Shown here: positions 31,472-46,400 of the stretch, in pieces
Layout: each line of letters starts with the position of its first letter
How positions within the stretch are numbered: the first letter of the stretch is position 1
Source of the DNA: Coturnix japonica
Lineage: Eukaryota > Chordata > Aves > Galliformes > Phasianidae
Reading direction: 5' to 3'
NCBI RefSeq assembly: GCF_001577835.2
Contig: NC_029516.1
Location: 62,435,977-62,499,976 of the forward strand
DNA length: 64,000 nucleotides
Notes under the pieces: generated by a model
Told to the model about the DNA's origin: nothing
Seen by the model: the letters and a program-made list of their open reading frames with translations, nothing else
Database searches by the model: none
Translations under genes and position numbers: made by a program

Positions 31472-34400
31472 TCACTGCCGTCCAGTTTTTCCATTCTCTG
31501 TCGTTTCCATTCTGAAATGGCAAAAGACAACTGGTAAGAATCAACGTTGTTAATACAATTGACAGACCAAGAAAGAAATGAAATTAAGTTTTTTATTTGC
31601 AATTTTGGTTTTGTAAATTTTGCATATTTTAATCCTCAGAAGTGTAATCAGTCCTTCTAATGCAAATAAGCTATTAATCCATATTGCATTTGACTATTGC
31701 TTGAGTAGTAGTGATACATTTATTGATACAAACCCATTTTCTTCTTTCAGATGTTGATACAGCTCAGCTTTATTGTTGACAGAGTTCAAACGACCAATAA
31801 ATTCTTGGTGTTTCCTAGAATTGGCGGTATTAATCCTGTTGCTCCATAAAGACAGCAAGGACATTGGCCCTAAAATTGCATGCAAAAACAGGCAAAATCT
31901 GTAATTAAATGACTTATAACAAAGTGATTTATTTCTGTATTCCTAAAACATTATAAAGTTTTAGAAGAAATTACAGACATGGTAGTACAGCACTAATATT
32001 ATAAAGCCTGATTGGCCTCTTACACTTGTAATATAGACTACACATAAGTACAACATAAATAGAGTTACAACAGTTGAGTTGCTGCTTTATAGGAGGTTGA
32101 CTTTGCTTCACAAGCAAAATCATAACACCAAGTCAGCCATTATGACAGACACCAGCAGCTCAACAAGGAAAAGAAGCCAGTGAAAAATGTCCCTTTTAAC
32201 AACCAGACTGTTCAGCATGTCTACATCCATTAGTCAGCAAGAGACAGCTGATACTGATACCCACTCTTAAATAACATTTCTGTCAGAGTAGCTCAGCTAG
32301 CACCAGCAGAAAACCGTTCTTGTCTCTTGTCAATCCAATTGCCTATCTGTAGGTTGACCCAGTGTCTCGGTGTCTTTCTTTTGACACTGTCTTGTTAAGG
32401 TTAACACATATTTACCAAGAGCTTCTCAGCATTATTTAAAAAATTCTCTTCACACTAATTCAGCTTTTACTCCAAGATCTGCCTTATTACTTCAAGGAAA
32501 AAAAAAACAAACAAACCAAAACCACACTGATGTACAAATTTTCAAGTGAGAAAATCTGTCACAATCCTTCTGTTTTACCTTTTGCCTTTTCCACTACAGG
32601 CATTTCATCCATTGTTATAAGAGGCTTTTTGTTGGGGGGCTCAGGAGAATCAGGGGAATCTTTTATAACTTCTGCTTCCGCTAGTTCTTCTTTTTCACGA
32701 TCCAAAAGACCTTTTAACCTTTTCGAGAGGGAAGGAAAACAATGAAGGAAGATACAATACAACAGCACCTATTATTTCCTGACATTTCTGTACTCTTCAA
32801 GTGACCCACAACCCACATCATGAGAATGATGTTTCTTCTGGCCACTCGTCAAACTGAGAAACTTGGGAAATCCAGCCAAATAATCCTCTGGAAGACTTCA
32901 AGACCTTAAAATATATTTTCATTTCCTTTTAAACATTTACATCATACTCACTGAGGTAGCCTTTAAAATATACAGAATGCCATAATTTTTTTATTTTTTT
33001 TTTTTAATATGATCAAGGTTTATATTCTATATCAAATTGCTTTAATCTCAGCCCTTGCTTTGTTTCACCTGTCAAAGCAAAAGTAGCTGTAGAAATGGAT
33101 TTGATTGTATGCAAGAAGGCAAGACAATCATCAACACAGTAGCAATAACACAGGTCAAAGCGTCCACCCTCCTAAGCAATCCTAGCATGTACAAAACTAC
33201 GTATTCAAAAAAGCTTAGTAATGCAAAGTGTTTTGGACCTCCTTAGCATAATTAGTTTGAAAGAAGAAAACCAGATCCTTAACCTGCTACAGAAGTTAGG
33301 ATAATTAACATGAATTATAAACTGTAGGTGCAAGGACACTCGTCCTTGATGTTCAACCAAAGAGACCAGCCAAAATAACTTGGATATACCCAAATGATTA
33401 CAGTTCAACTGACTGAAAAAATGTGACTAGACAGTTGATTTCATGTTCTAATATTCCTACAGTACACGAAGTGTTGTAGTTATAAAGTAGTGTAAAGCCC
33501 TGCTAAATTGTCAGCAACTTGTCCAAGAACCATATTTGTAAAATATTTTTACTTAGCACATCTGATAAGCAGGCACTATTAATAACATAAATGTTTTTCC
33601 AGGTTATTAAAGGCAAATGACAAAAAAAAAAAAATAGTGATCTACAATCACTGCTCATGCTTTTAACCGTGGCTTACCAACAAATTAAATTAAAACCATT
33701 TTACAGCAGTTCTCTTGAAGACAATAATTATAAGAGTCATTACATAATAGTCTTATATTACTTCAGAAAATGTACCTTTCTGATTCTTGCCATGGCTTAT
33801 CTGGTTCATAGTCCTTTCCTGACTTCTCTGACTTGTCTTCTTTATCTTCTCTCTTTCTGCCTCGTTTCTTGCGTTCTTCTTCTTCTGGGGGTTTGCTTCT
33901 GCAAGCCATCAAACACTCTAAGACCCGCTGGTGCTTATCAGAGTTACCAATGTGCGCTCGTACAAGAGTCTCCAGTTCATTCCACATAATCCGATACTGT
34001 TCATCCCTAAGCAACGGTAGGAAAAGCAGAACTGTATGCAGGATAATCTAAATCATTAACCTACTGAATAGCTAAACTAAATATCTTTATTTCTGTGTCA
34101 CATTTTGATATATTTTTTTTTGTTTATCCCCCGAGCTCTCTCCTTCATTTGAAGGTCTATCCACACCTTAAATTGTTCCATCCTTGAAATTCACAGAATC
34201 ACATCACATGAACTTTCTCAATTAACATTCAGAAATCAGTTTAAGTTGAAGCATAAATACTGATGTCAAAGACAGCAAATTCTTAACTTCCACGAGATCT
34301 CATAATTCCATCAACTGTTTGCTAGCCAGCAAGTTGAGCAATATTATGATATGCTGAAGGCCACTCAAGTACTGAAACACCTATGATTTATTTAAATCTT

Positions 34401-37400
34401 TGCATAAAAACAAAAATTAGGAGTCTTATATTGGTTGGCTGTAAATAATTTCCAGATGCCTGGGAAACTGTTGTAGATTAATTTCTTTCCAGTTAATTCT
34501 TGGAAAGACAACACATCTGTATTGTCAACGTTGGAACAACAGATAAATGGATACCCTATGCAGATTTTAAAAGGAGCATCCTTTATTTTAAGTAATGGTT
34601 TCAAGGCTATTTGAGTATTTTAATAATTCAATTTTATACTGCTGTTTGCTTACAATATTAAGTTCCCATTTTTAATCACTTGGCATTATCTTTTTCTCCC
34701 ATAGCTTGCATCACCTTTTTCAATGGTTACTTTCAGATTCACATTTAACATACAAACTTTCAGCAATAAAATAACTTCTGTTTCCTAACATTCAGCACAA
34801 TCACTGCCCCTAAATGGTGTTAGCAAAGCATCTGCAGCATTTGCATATCAATTTCTATACTCTATATTACCTTTGGCCACACTTTATTAAAAAAGACGTA
34901 GGAGACCAATATAAATGATATATTACTGAGAAACATGCAACAACAACAAAAATACTGGTATTTAACCTCTTAGGGCCCTTTCCTCTGGTACCAACTGTTG
35001 AAATTGGCAGTGGATCATTTTTCCTCTCCATATCTACCAAATTGTATATTGTTTTTTGACAATTCAATACATCCTCATCTGTCATTGCTTCTTTCACAAT
35101 CACACTGGCTAATGGCACTACCTGCAATACAAAACATAAGTTAAGAATAGGAAGTCAACATATTGCAGGAAACTAGCAGGAAGAGGAAAAAGAAGTCTGA
35201 GTAACCACGGAACAACACACAACAAAAATACTACATTCTCTCCTGAATTTAATAGTAACACTGAGTTATAACCACGTGCATGCTATGCTGTCTTCACCCA
35301 TAACAACTCAGCAGCCCCATAGCTAAGTCAGTTTCAAGTACAACACTCAATTTAGATTAAACAGTTACAATCTACTGACGTTAATTACTGAAGTTTAAAA
35401 TCAAATATTGAAGTAAACTCATTTTGTGACAAATGACTTATCATGCAGTTAGCACTTCCATCAAGTAGCAAATTCAGACTTACTCTAGAGCAGAAGAAAA
35501 GGTTACACACCCAAAATTACTTACAGCTTGCATATTGAAGATGGTAGTCTGAGAAATAATCATAGGCCAGTAACGAGTATGTTTCTCTAATTGATCTTTT
35601 GCACGTTCCAATGGAATTTCTAGACTTCCATCGATCTTATATCTGGGTTCTAGAAAAGGAGTTAATCGGTTTTCCCTCATAAATTCACCAAAATCCTAAT
35701 GATAACCAAACAAAATAAAGTTAGGAATTTCTCTAACAAAGTAACTTTCACTGAATGGGTGAAACAGCATAGTCTTGCCTATCATTAACTACACACCACC
35801 ATCATTAAACCTGACTCCAACACCCAGAGCCCTGTTTCTAGCTTTCAAATTTGCAACATTCTTTGAGGCAAACATAGAAATTCATAATAACAGGGGTTAA
35901 AAACCGACATGAAGTTTTAAACGAGAACATCTTCTGGACTTAGAAGGTATTTTGTGTGTGGTAAGCAGCTTTACTATGGTGGCTGGAAGTAACTCCTGCT
36001 TACATACAGTAGGTGCAAAGGAAGTGTTAAAAAAAAAAAAAGCCAGTTCACTGTCTGTTCTATAACCAGAGTTCAAAGCTGACAACTTCATCTTTCCTAC
36101 CTATTTCACAATGCATTCACGCACAATCAAGCCTTCCAACAATGACCATGATACAGTTCTACATGTACCCAGCCCATACTAAAACCTTGCCAGGAAAACG
36201 CCATTTCAGAATTAAAACTAAGATTAGATATGGATAGTGCATAAGGCAGCAAGTGTTTCCTCAGCATGGAAAGGGTTCTATGAAGCACACATGACAATAA
36301 ACAGATGTTCTACTTTGTACTAAATATACATCAATGTATACAAAGAAAATCAGACTATGATGTCATGTAAACCACCCCAAATCTCCAAAACACGCACTGG
36401 AATTTCCGATACACAACACCCATTGCACTACATCTCTTGTTATCAATGTGAAAATGAACTAAAACATAAAAGTCTTACTGTAATCCGGTAGTCAGTAACT
36501 CTCCCACCGCAACCTTCACTAATTGATGGGGGATCTTCTAGAATTGATCGTGAGCTGCTTAATACGTGCAGAAAAATTTCTCCTCCATGGCTGCTGAGCA
36601 TGTGACTGATTACTTTAGAGCCAGACTTGCGTGGCTGTTCCAACAAAACAGAACGACCTGTTGGAAGCGAGATCAGTTGTTTACTCTATTTCCCTAAACA
36701 ATACACTAAGCTTTTAAATCTTACACAGAACAGCTGAAAGCCCCTTCCCCCTCTCCTGGGAACACATTACTGCTTCATAAGCAGGACATTATTCCTAGGA
36801 AAAATAAGCATTTAGACATTCATATGGTATGCTGACTTAAAAATAACAAGCCATTCATACGCAAAGATGATGTTGTATACTTAACCATTATCTTGCTCTA
36901 GGCAGAAACTCATTAATAGCACCTTCTACAAAGAAACAGCATAACCCACTCAAGAGGTAACCACTTAGACTATTTTTAGTACTTAAAACAGGCACAACTT
37001 CCCAAACATACAAAGCTTTCTGACTTACTTTCATTATAATACATTAAACAAAGAGGTGTAACCTCCAAACAGCTTGTTACAAGGAAGCAGGAACAGAAGA
37101 CCAGAAGGGAGTAGTTATTTAAAATATACTATCAGTTTGAGTTCTAACCATTCTTATTAACCAAAGTAGTTTTCCAGTACAGAATCTTTAGAAAAAAAAT
37201 ACACAGAATAACTTCCCTGGGAAAAAAGAAAACAACACAACAACATCCCGTTAAAAGGATGTTTGTAATGCAGCCTTTTTTTGCTTACTGTAAAGAAACG
37301 CATACAATTAAAGCTGACTACATACCTCTGGCATTATGATGAAGGCACAATCGCCTACTGAAACAAACATTTCCTACTAAACATAATATAACATATTCTA

Positions 37401-40400
37401 CATTTGGATTCAGTAAAGGACTTTCCGAATTCAATATCTGCTCTCTATCTCTTTCCTCTCATTTCCAGTTATTCATATGACATGTTAATATATTCAGCAT
37501 TTTCAGGGTATACTGCAGGCCCTGAGGTCAGTACAGAAAGAGGGCAGGAGGTGCTCCAGGTGCAGAGAAGTTCCCTGCCCATGAGAAGCCCATGGTGCTT
37601 AGACTGTCCTTCTGCAGCTCATGGGCACCATGCAGCCCACAGAGGACCCCAAATTGCTGGAGGTGAATATGGTCTGAAGGATGCTGCAGCCTGTGGAGGG
37701 TCCCCACAAGAGCAGGCCCTGAGCAGGAGCTAGGGCCTGTGGAAAAGAGCTCCTAGTGGAGCAGGAGGCCATAGTGGGGACCAGTGCAGCCCTGAAGCGT
37801 GGGTCCCATGGTACAGAAGCCACATGAACAATGCTTGAAGAGTTGCAACTCATGGAGAGCCCATGCACGTTCCCTGTGCTGGAGCAGGGTTAAGAGTGAT
37901 CATAAAGGAGCAGCCAAGACTAAGCATTATGGGCTGACTGCAACCTCCAGAATCACAGAATCACAGAATGACCCAGGTTGGAAGGGACCTCAAGGATCAT
38001 GTAGTTCCAACCCCCTGCCTGGCAGGGCCAGCAGACATACACATTTACTAGATCAGGATGCCCAGAGCCCTGTCCAACCTGGTCTTGAACACCTCCAAGG
38101 ACGGGGCATCCACAACCTTCCTGGGCAGCCTGTTCCAGGACCTAACCACTCTCCTAGTGAAGAACTTCCCCCTAACATCCAACCTAAATCTTCAACCTCC
38201 ACCCCCTGTATTAGTCAGGGAGAGAAGGCAAAAGAAGGTGTAAGGAAGTAGGCGCTTTTAGTTCTCACTGCTCTAGTCTGTTAGACAAAAGCAATAAATT
38301 ACATTTATCTACCTATGAGGAGTCTGTTTTGCCTCTTAAAATAAGGGTGAGAAGATAACTTCAATTGTCTCAACCATGAGTCTTTTCTCATCTGACTTTC
38401 CCACCATTCTGTTAAGGGGAACTGAAAGAGCAGCACAGTGGAGCAAAGATTCCTACCAGTGCAAAGCCACCACAGCGTTCCATTTCTACTATTAACAACT
38501 TGAAAATAATTAGCCGAGGACACAAACTTACCATTAAGGAGAAAGTTTGTAAGGCATGAAGACGGTCTGCTATTTACATCTACCGGTGAAATTCTGTACG
38601 CTCCAGTGCAGTAGTGTAATTCTGAAAAATGAAAGAACAGAAGTTGAACCTACTTCCACACAGAAAAAACAAAAACATCTCATGTAATCAAAGAAGAGGT
38701 TGAGGCTGGCATAGTTTCACCACTATTAAAACAAGCTGCAATCAACAGTGACGTAGGCAGAGTAGAAGGTAAAAACATCAACAAGTACTTCCTAGCTTAA
38801 TTCTTATCAGAACATGAGGAGAACAGCATCCAACACAAGTTAGAATGGCAGCTCTGTAAGATCCCATGTTACCTACCTACACTATTTGTTCGAGGAGTGC
38901 ACCATTTTAATGTCACAGTTTCTTTAAATGCGCCTTCTCTGCTATTGCCACCGACGTGATTATCACCTGCAACATCGAGTCAGAAGAACGTGCATCATAA
39001 CATGATCAAACATTGTCTTTGCCTCACAAAAACTCAGCAAAGTATTTCTTGAGTTGTGGTTTTCTTTTTGCAGTAATACTTCACGCTTCCAAATTCAAGG
39101 TACAAAATATTTAATAATGTGATCACATACCAGAAGTAATCTAATTAAGCTAGATATTTAACAAGCGAAAGAAATCCCTACTGCATCAATCACAGTACTT
39201 AAGCTTCTAAAAAGAAAAATCAACAGCTATTGAGTGTTGTAAAAAGGAAATGCAAGCAAACAAACAGCGTAGATCCAGAGTATGTTCCAAATATTCAGTT
39301 CAACACTTAGAAAATTACAGATACAGAGTAGAACAAAACGTAAACAGCCTCTTTTTCTTAAAAAAAAAAAAAAGGAAAAAAAAAAAAAAGCCTAAGACTT
39401 CAAAAGCATGCCTGTTTTTCACAGTTGAACCCTTAGCAAGCATTGACAGCCCTTCCTTAAGGATGATTACGGAATCATCAAATTATCAAGGTTGGAAAAG
39501 ACCTAAATCATCTAGTCCAACCATCACCAATACTTCCAGGCTAAATCATATTCCTCATCACCACATCCAAGCCTTTCTGTAACACCTCATGGTCGGTGAC
39601 TCCACCACCTCCCTGGGCAGTGCATTCCAATGACTGACTACCCCTTCCGAGAAGTAATACTTCCTAATGTCCAGCCTGAATCTCCCCTGAACGCAGCTTA
39701 AAACCATTCCCTCTAGTTCTATCACTGATTACACGAGAGAAGAGGCCAAACCCTGAGAGAAGAGGCCAACCCCCAAGCTTATGTACATACCATATCTCAG
39801 CCTAAAATGAAACTGATCTCAAGGCACATTTGACAATCTGGGCTTTTGAGGGAAAATAAAATTCAGTCTCATTACCCAGCATCTTGGTTATGTCAAATTT
39901 AATGGTTTTATTATTTATTTACTACAGGCCACAGGTGTTTTATCACTACAAATATTTTTGTATAACATCACACCGACAACTGGTCTGGTAGACAGCATCT
40001 GAAGGCATTAAAGCAGATACTATGTAATTTATTGTTCTAGGTATTGATAAATAGTCAAAATATCACGCTTGAATCCAAAATAATCTGAAAAGAATTGGAT
40101 ACATACATCCACATTCTACGCAGTATGTTAGGATTTAGTCTAAGACTCTACGTAGGAACTCCCCTCTGATTTCATACCATAAAGATTTCCTCACAAAATC
40201 TTTGTTTGATCTGCATACTAATCAGCTGCAGAAGAGGCTTTTTTAATGTCTAAGAGTTCCATTAAAAATAATTGGAATTCTTTTGGAAAGATCTCTCATA
40301 GATTAAGTTTTGCCTCGACACCAATTTCCTAGCAACTTTGATAAGAAATAATATCTAATTAAATAACCAAATTGCCCCATTCCTAGTACTTAGTACTGTT

Positions 40401-43400
40401 AGAAGATGGATTTTAAAATAAACAAATAAATAAAAGAACAAAAACTGACAAGATCTGATGAAAACAAACTGAAAGTGCATTGCGCCAGGAGTCTGGCTTT
40501 GGCTTCCACTAGCAGGCTTATTCCCTGAGCCCCGAGGTTTCACATAAGCATTCCTGAGCCTCAGCCTTAAAGCTCTGTACTTTCAACATGCATAATAAGT
40601 TCAAGTCAACCAGAATTCAGTATTGTAACATCCGATTCCTTCTCCTCCCCCAAGTCTTTAATCATAAACTTAACTAAAACAAAGAAACTAAAAGAACAGT
40701 AATTATAAATGAGATGCATTCTGTTCTGGAGGCAATGGTAGTCCTCCTAAGAGCAGAGGGGAAAGAGAAGTTCCCCAAAGCAGCTACTTACACACCAAAT
40801 GTTTTCAAATCTAAGAAGAGAAATACCCACTACTTCTTAAATAACAAGCAGATAATTCACCTGTTGAAATACTATACTTCTAAAACATTAAGCCATCACC
40901 TTCTTAGTATGCTTCAAAGCCATATAACTGAATAGTAAGAAACATCTATAATCAGTAACTAAATACATGTATTTTACACATACGACAAGTCAGGCTAAGA
41001 TTTCTTGTGACTCAGTGCCAATTAAAAGAAGTTACGAACTATGCTGAGAAATGAGAAAACAAAGCCTAAAAAAACATCAAATGAGACTTTAGCATTTCAG
41101 AAGAGGCACGTAATAAGTATTCCACCAAACACTGGTAGACAGGGCATTTTCAGTTGCTTGCTAAGTACCACCAATACAGAAACATTTTACCTCATTTTAT
41201 ACTTTAACAAAATGTTCTATCAACCACCTTCTGCAAAATTGTCCCCCCTATCCCCCACATTTACAAATAAAGTATCTTCTTAACTCCAATAATTTTAAGG
41301 TCTGAAACTTGCATCAGTTCGAAGCTCATAACCCCTACTTGTTAATCACAGAATCACACAGAATCACAGAATGAGCCGGGTTGGAAGGGACCTCAAGGAT
41401 CATGTAGTTCCAACCCCCCTGCCTGGCAGGGCCACCAAACATACACCTTTACTAGATCAGGTTGCCCAGGGCCCCGTCCAACCTGGTCTTGAACACCTCC
41501 AAGGACGGGGCATCCACAACCTCCCTGGGCAGCCTGTTCCAGGGCCTAACCACTCTCCTAGTGAAGAACTTCCCCCTAACATCCAACCTAAATCTTCCCT
41601 CTTTTAACTTAAAACCATTTCCCCTAGTCCTGCTATTATCAGCCCTTTCAAAGAGTTTACTCCTTCTAGCATGCTAATGATTGAATCAACAACATTTCGA
41701 ATTATTTCTACTTACCACTCTTTAAAAAGTCAACATGTGCTTCTTTGTGATGAAGAAGCTCCACATCATAGTTGGCTGATGTGTTAGCATGTTGTTCTTC
41801 CTTTAAAAGAGACAGGTAAAAACAATGTATACAATTATTTCCAAGCAGCAATGACTATGTTTATTTATAAATTATTTTGATGATTTGACATTTAGCTCTT
41901 ACATCACAGGAAAACAAGTCTCCCAAGTGCATCAGACAACAATGGGATTGAAATATTGAGGAAGCTGTTCTCTGATCTATTTAAAGATGCAGCCTTCTCT
42001 TTCCTTACAGGGTTTGAAAAAGGACTAAACTTTCTTAACATAAGTGTCATGACAGTGTACATAGTGGAAGTTGTAGACTTAAAATAGCTGTAACTAAGTT
42101 TGCTTAAACTAATAACATTTAGGAAGCCTCACAAGAATCTCGGCCAAAAAAAGACTTTGAACGTATCATCATTGTCTTACACTTCAGATGCATGGAAAAC
42201 AGTACTTTCAACTTCAAGTTGATGATCACTGCATCTTTAAACAGCAGCAACAGATCAGCAAAAATGAAAGAGTAATCCCACTAATTTATTCCAAGTTAAA
42301 AAACACAAACAAGGAACTCAACATAGTCTATTACTATAAGGACAAAGATAGAAGGGAGAGGCATACCAGCAGCACACAGGTCAGACTACAGACAAGGTAT
42401 TTGCAAGCCTGGAAGTCACGTTCATATGAGGATCTAAGTCAAAGTTTATTAAAAATGGAATTAAATGTCACGAGACATCAATGTTTTAACTTATTAGATC
42501 CATATCAAATTGCTATTTTTGAAAGACATTCATAGAAAATTGCTCTTTTTCAAAGAACGCAGTAAGAATTAACAATATTACAGCCTTCAATTGTTTTTAA
42601 AAATAAAAAAGTTCATCTGCCCTTATCCTTCAAATACTTCGGATCAGGCAGAAAGAATTGAAAATTACTCTAAACTTAATTATTAAATACTTAATTGTTC
42701 TGATTTCCCTCCCCGCAGTGATAAGAAATAAACAGGAACATAAACAACTTAGTCCAGATCATTAAATTTAATAGCTTCCTCAAATAGATTATATCCCATC
42801 CTTGTTTTTCTGTTTTATAGACATTCAGAATGGAAAACCTGGAGCCAAAAACCAGCTGTTAGTTACAAACACCTTTATTTTGAGTGGGACGACGAGACAG
42901 AGGAAAGAGTTACTATGCCACTAAAATGCACGAGGGTCAAGAATATCTAATAACACAACTAGAAAAAAACAAGAGAATCACAAAGTAATTTAAGGCAAGT
43001 AAGATTATATTTATATGACATAATACAGACAGAACTGAAACAACACTTGTATTGCTACATCAACAATAGAGATCCAGCAATACATTTTGTTCTGTGATCC
43101 TTCTTTACATTCTTCCCTTACTTCACTTTTACTAACCTGGTCACAAACATTAAATGTGGGCTAATAAAAAAAAAAAAAAAAGAAACAAAAATGATATGGA
43201 GAGAAAAACAATGTAAAAAAAATCATTTAAATAAAAAAAAAAAAGAAAATAAATTTAGAAGCAATTCAGCTAGCTAACGAAGCAACAGACAATATTACCT
43301 TCATAGGAATGTTGGTTATTGTGGTTGAAGCCAGATCAAAGTGTTGTTGTACCAAAACATTCAGTTTTGTAGCTAAATGGCGCCCTGCACGGACACTGTG

Positions 43401-46400
43401 CACTTCACTGGTTAAAACAGGTGAAAGCTAAAATAAATTGACAGAAAACACACAGTGTTAAAAAACACACAGTGTTAATGGATTGGACTCCAGCATCACA
43501 GAATAATATAAAACACTTGAAACACTAAACTCAGAACATTTATACTATTAAATTCAATCAGAAAGAAAACCATCAAGGAAAGTTACAAAGGGAAAAATTG
43601 CTTCTTTTTCAGAATTCTGCAGATTGTGTCAGTCGCTACAGTTGCAGTTTCTGCCACATGTCCTGAAGTCAAAAGCATGCTATGATCTCTGACGCATTAA
43701 TTGTTAACAGGGAGAATACCAGGACATAGGAAAAGAACCCTCTTCTCAGGTCTAGTGTTGCCCTCTTTTACCCACTGAGTAACAGGTGCAAAGCTCTTTC
43801 TAACTATCTGCACATTAAACAAAACACAAGCTGTACGTTGTATTTGATTTTCCAAATAATGACACTGCTCATTTTTAAGCCTAAAACCAATGATTGTCTC
43901 ATAAAGGAAAAACATAATCATTTATACAGTCATGCTTTAAGAAGATAAAGCAAAACTAGTGAGTATTTCTGCACAATATCTCAGAACAGTAGCTGCATTC
44001 CTTTTCACTTGTGAAGTAGGATGTAAGACGAGATGCCCTTTGTGTTAAGGCCAAGGCATCTTCCTTGCACTCTTCCTGTATCAGTACATTATTCTTAGCA
44101 GAGCAGCCTGAATGTCAGCACAATACACTACAAAATCATTTGCATGTGTTTGTATACAAGTTCATACAGCACACATTTTTGCTACAACTGAAACGTTCAC
44201 ATAAAATGATGCATATAAGAAATGATTCTATCTTTTTATGTTATGATTTTTCATGTTTCCGTAGTGTACTTTAAAGATGCGATGACCTTCAAACATTCCG
44301 TATTCCTATGACATATTACCCCTTCCTTTGGAAGCAGACATGCTTTCTAAGGCTTTTCACCATAAAGGCATTCTGTTGGCTAGCACTTGACCACACACAT
44401 CAAAGCATCATTTCAGTGTCATGAGAAAAATAATTCAATAGTTAAAAATCATAATGCATCAGCTTGAATAACGTGGAACACTGTGCTGAGCAATACCACT
44501 GTAATTTAACATGTTAAACTATGCTTGCTGCTGGCTAGCAAGTCAAACAGGCCAACTACAGAACAGTTATTCTACTCATCCATCCCACATACAAATAGTT
44601 GGTGGCTTTCCATTCAATTCCTTCTCAAAAGAGAAATCAAAGCAAACATTCTCTCATGCTACATTCACACATGCACACAAAAAAAGCATGAATTACTACT
44701 GCAAGAAACGTAAGAAATTAAAAATATGATGCCATATTTGCTTGCACACTGTAAAAGAGAACATGCAGTTCAGATGGCAATATGCAAGCTGTCAGCTTCT
44801 CAAAGAACTGCCACCTGTATTTTTTACATTCCCTTATCAGGGGCCCAAAACTTTATGGAGGCTTAATTTGAATTGCCTATTGGAGTCTGACACTGTTCCT
44901 AATGCTGGGCTACATTTTCTCATTTTAAGACCTTTACCTCTTTCTTAGGACGATCTGAAACAAGGCTGTCTTCACCAACCGGGTACGTGTGGATTAAGAC
45001 CAATTCACATTTCTGGATCTGCATCAGACTTAAAAAGAAAACATTCTATTTTAACCTACAGAGCAGCAAAAAGTATTTAAAAAGTACCTCACAGAAACTA
45101 CATGATCTCTGGAGACTCATCTGACCAAAAGAACACAATCCCAGATGGCACAATATACAGTTTCTAGAAGATGCTCTCAGAAACAAAGTTCCATAAAATA
45201 TATTCAAAAGCATCCTTCAAAGTAAAGTATCAGAATAAGCACTTGTGCATCATTTCTAGCCCTTCAGTTGCAATAGTACTGTGCTACATTTTTACAGCTA
45301 AATAAAATAAAACAGATCCTCAACTTGTGTACTATTTACTTTCATCATCTGAAAATGGACACTACAGAGGATTTGTCTCAGCAAGCGTGCCCGCAAGTGT
45401 TAACAGGAATTCTGGTGAACACGGGGCTATGCCAATATCATGTCTATCTCCTAACACAGCTGGAAACCTGGAAAGATTGAGACACTCTCTTGCATCCGTT
45501 GCTACAGCAATGTATGGAACAGGTTGCTTAGCAAGGTTCTGAATGCCCCCTTCCTGGAAGCGCTCAAGGCCAGGCTGGATGGGGCTCTGAGCAACCTGGT
45601 TTAGAGAGAGGTGTCCCTGCCTATAGCAGGGGATTGGAACCAGACTGTCATCAATGTCCTTTCCATCCCCAAACCATTTTATGATAGGTCACCCTTTACA
45701 ATGGACTTAGCATCTGATTTCCTGGCACTAGTGTCCTTCATACATATACAAAACTGCATTTGCAGCAGCTAAACATAGCTTCTGCTATATAAGTGCCTAT
45801 GGAGAAATGAAGGACAGAATCTCACGCTACTATATACTTTGCAAGGTAACACACAATTCCTGCACCAAGCAGTTCACTGTTTAATTAGACAAAGCACACA
45901 GTAGAAAATTGGCATAAGGAAGGAGATCAAGAGATACCTTTATCCCAAAGGAACATGTCAAGCAACACTAATTCAGAAATTAAATACTACTTTCAAGTCC
46001 CTCAGCTATTTCAGTCTAAGAAAAAGGAAAGTGAAACTAATTTGCTGCTTTCAAGCAACAATGCAGATGCACAACTGGTAACTGTGCCTTGTTACAGGAC
46101 TATAACATCTCGTGTTTTAGATAAAGATAAAAGATAGCAACCTGACAAAATATTGTCCTATGAGAATAAAGAACGATACATCAGCTGAGAACCCTCTATT
46201 TCACAGCAGCATTCAAACTACACATCAGAAAAAGGTTTCAGAATTTACATTCGTGTTTCTTAGGGAACATACCGGGCACACATAGGGAAAAACAAACTGT
46301 TGAAGGTGTACTCACTGATCTGAATTAGCTGCAAGTTTGTTATGTTCATGAATGGTTTCCTGAACGTAATCCTCAAGCATCCGAACGTGACTGTCACTGG

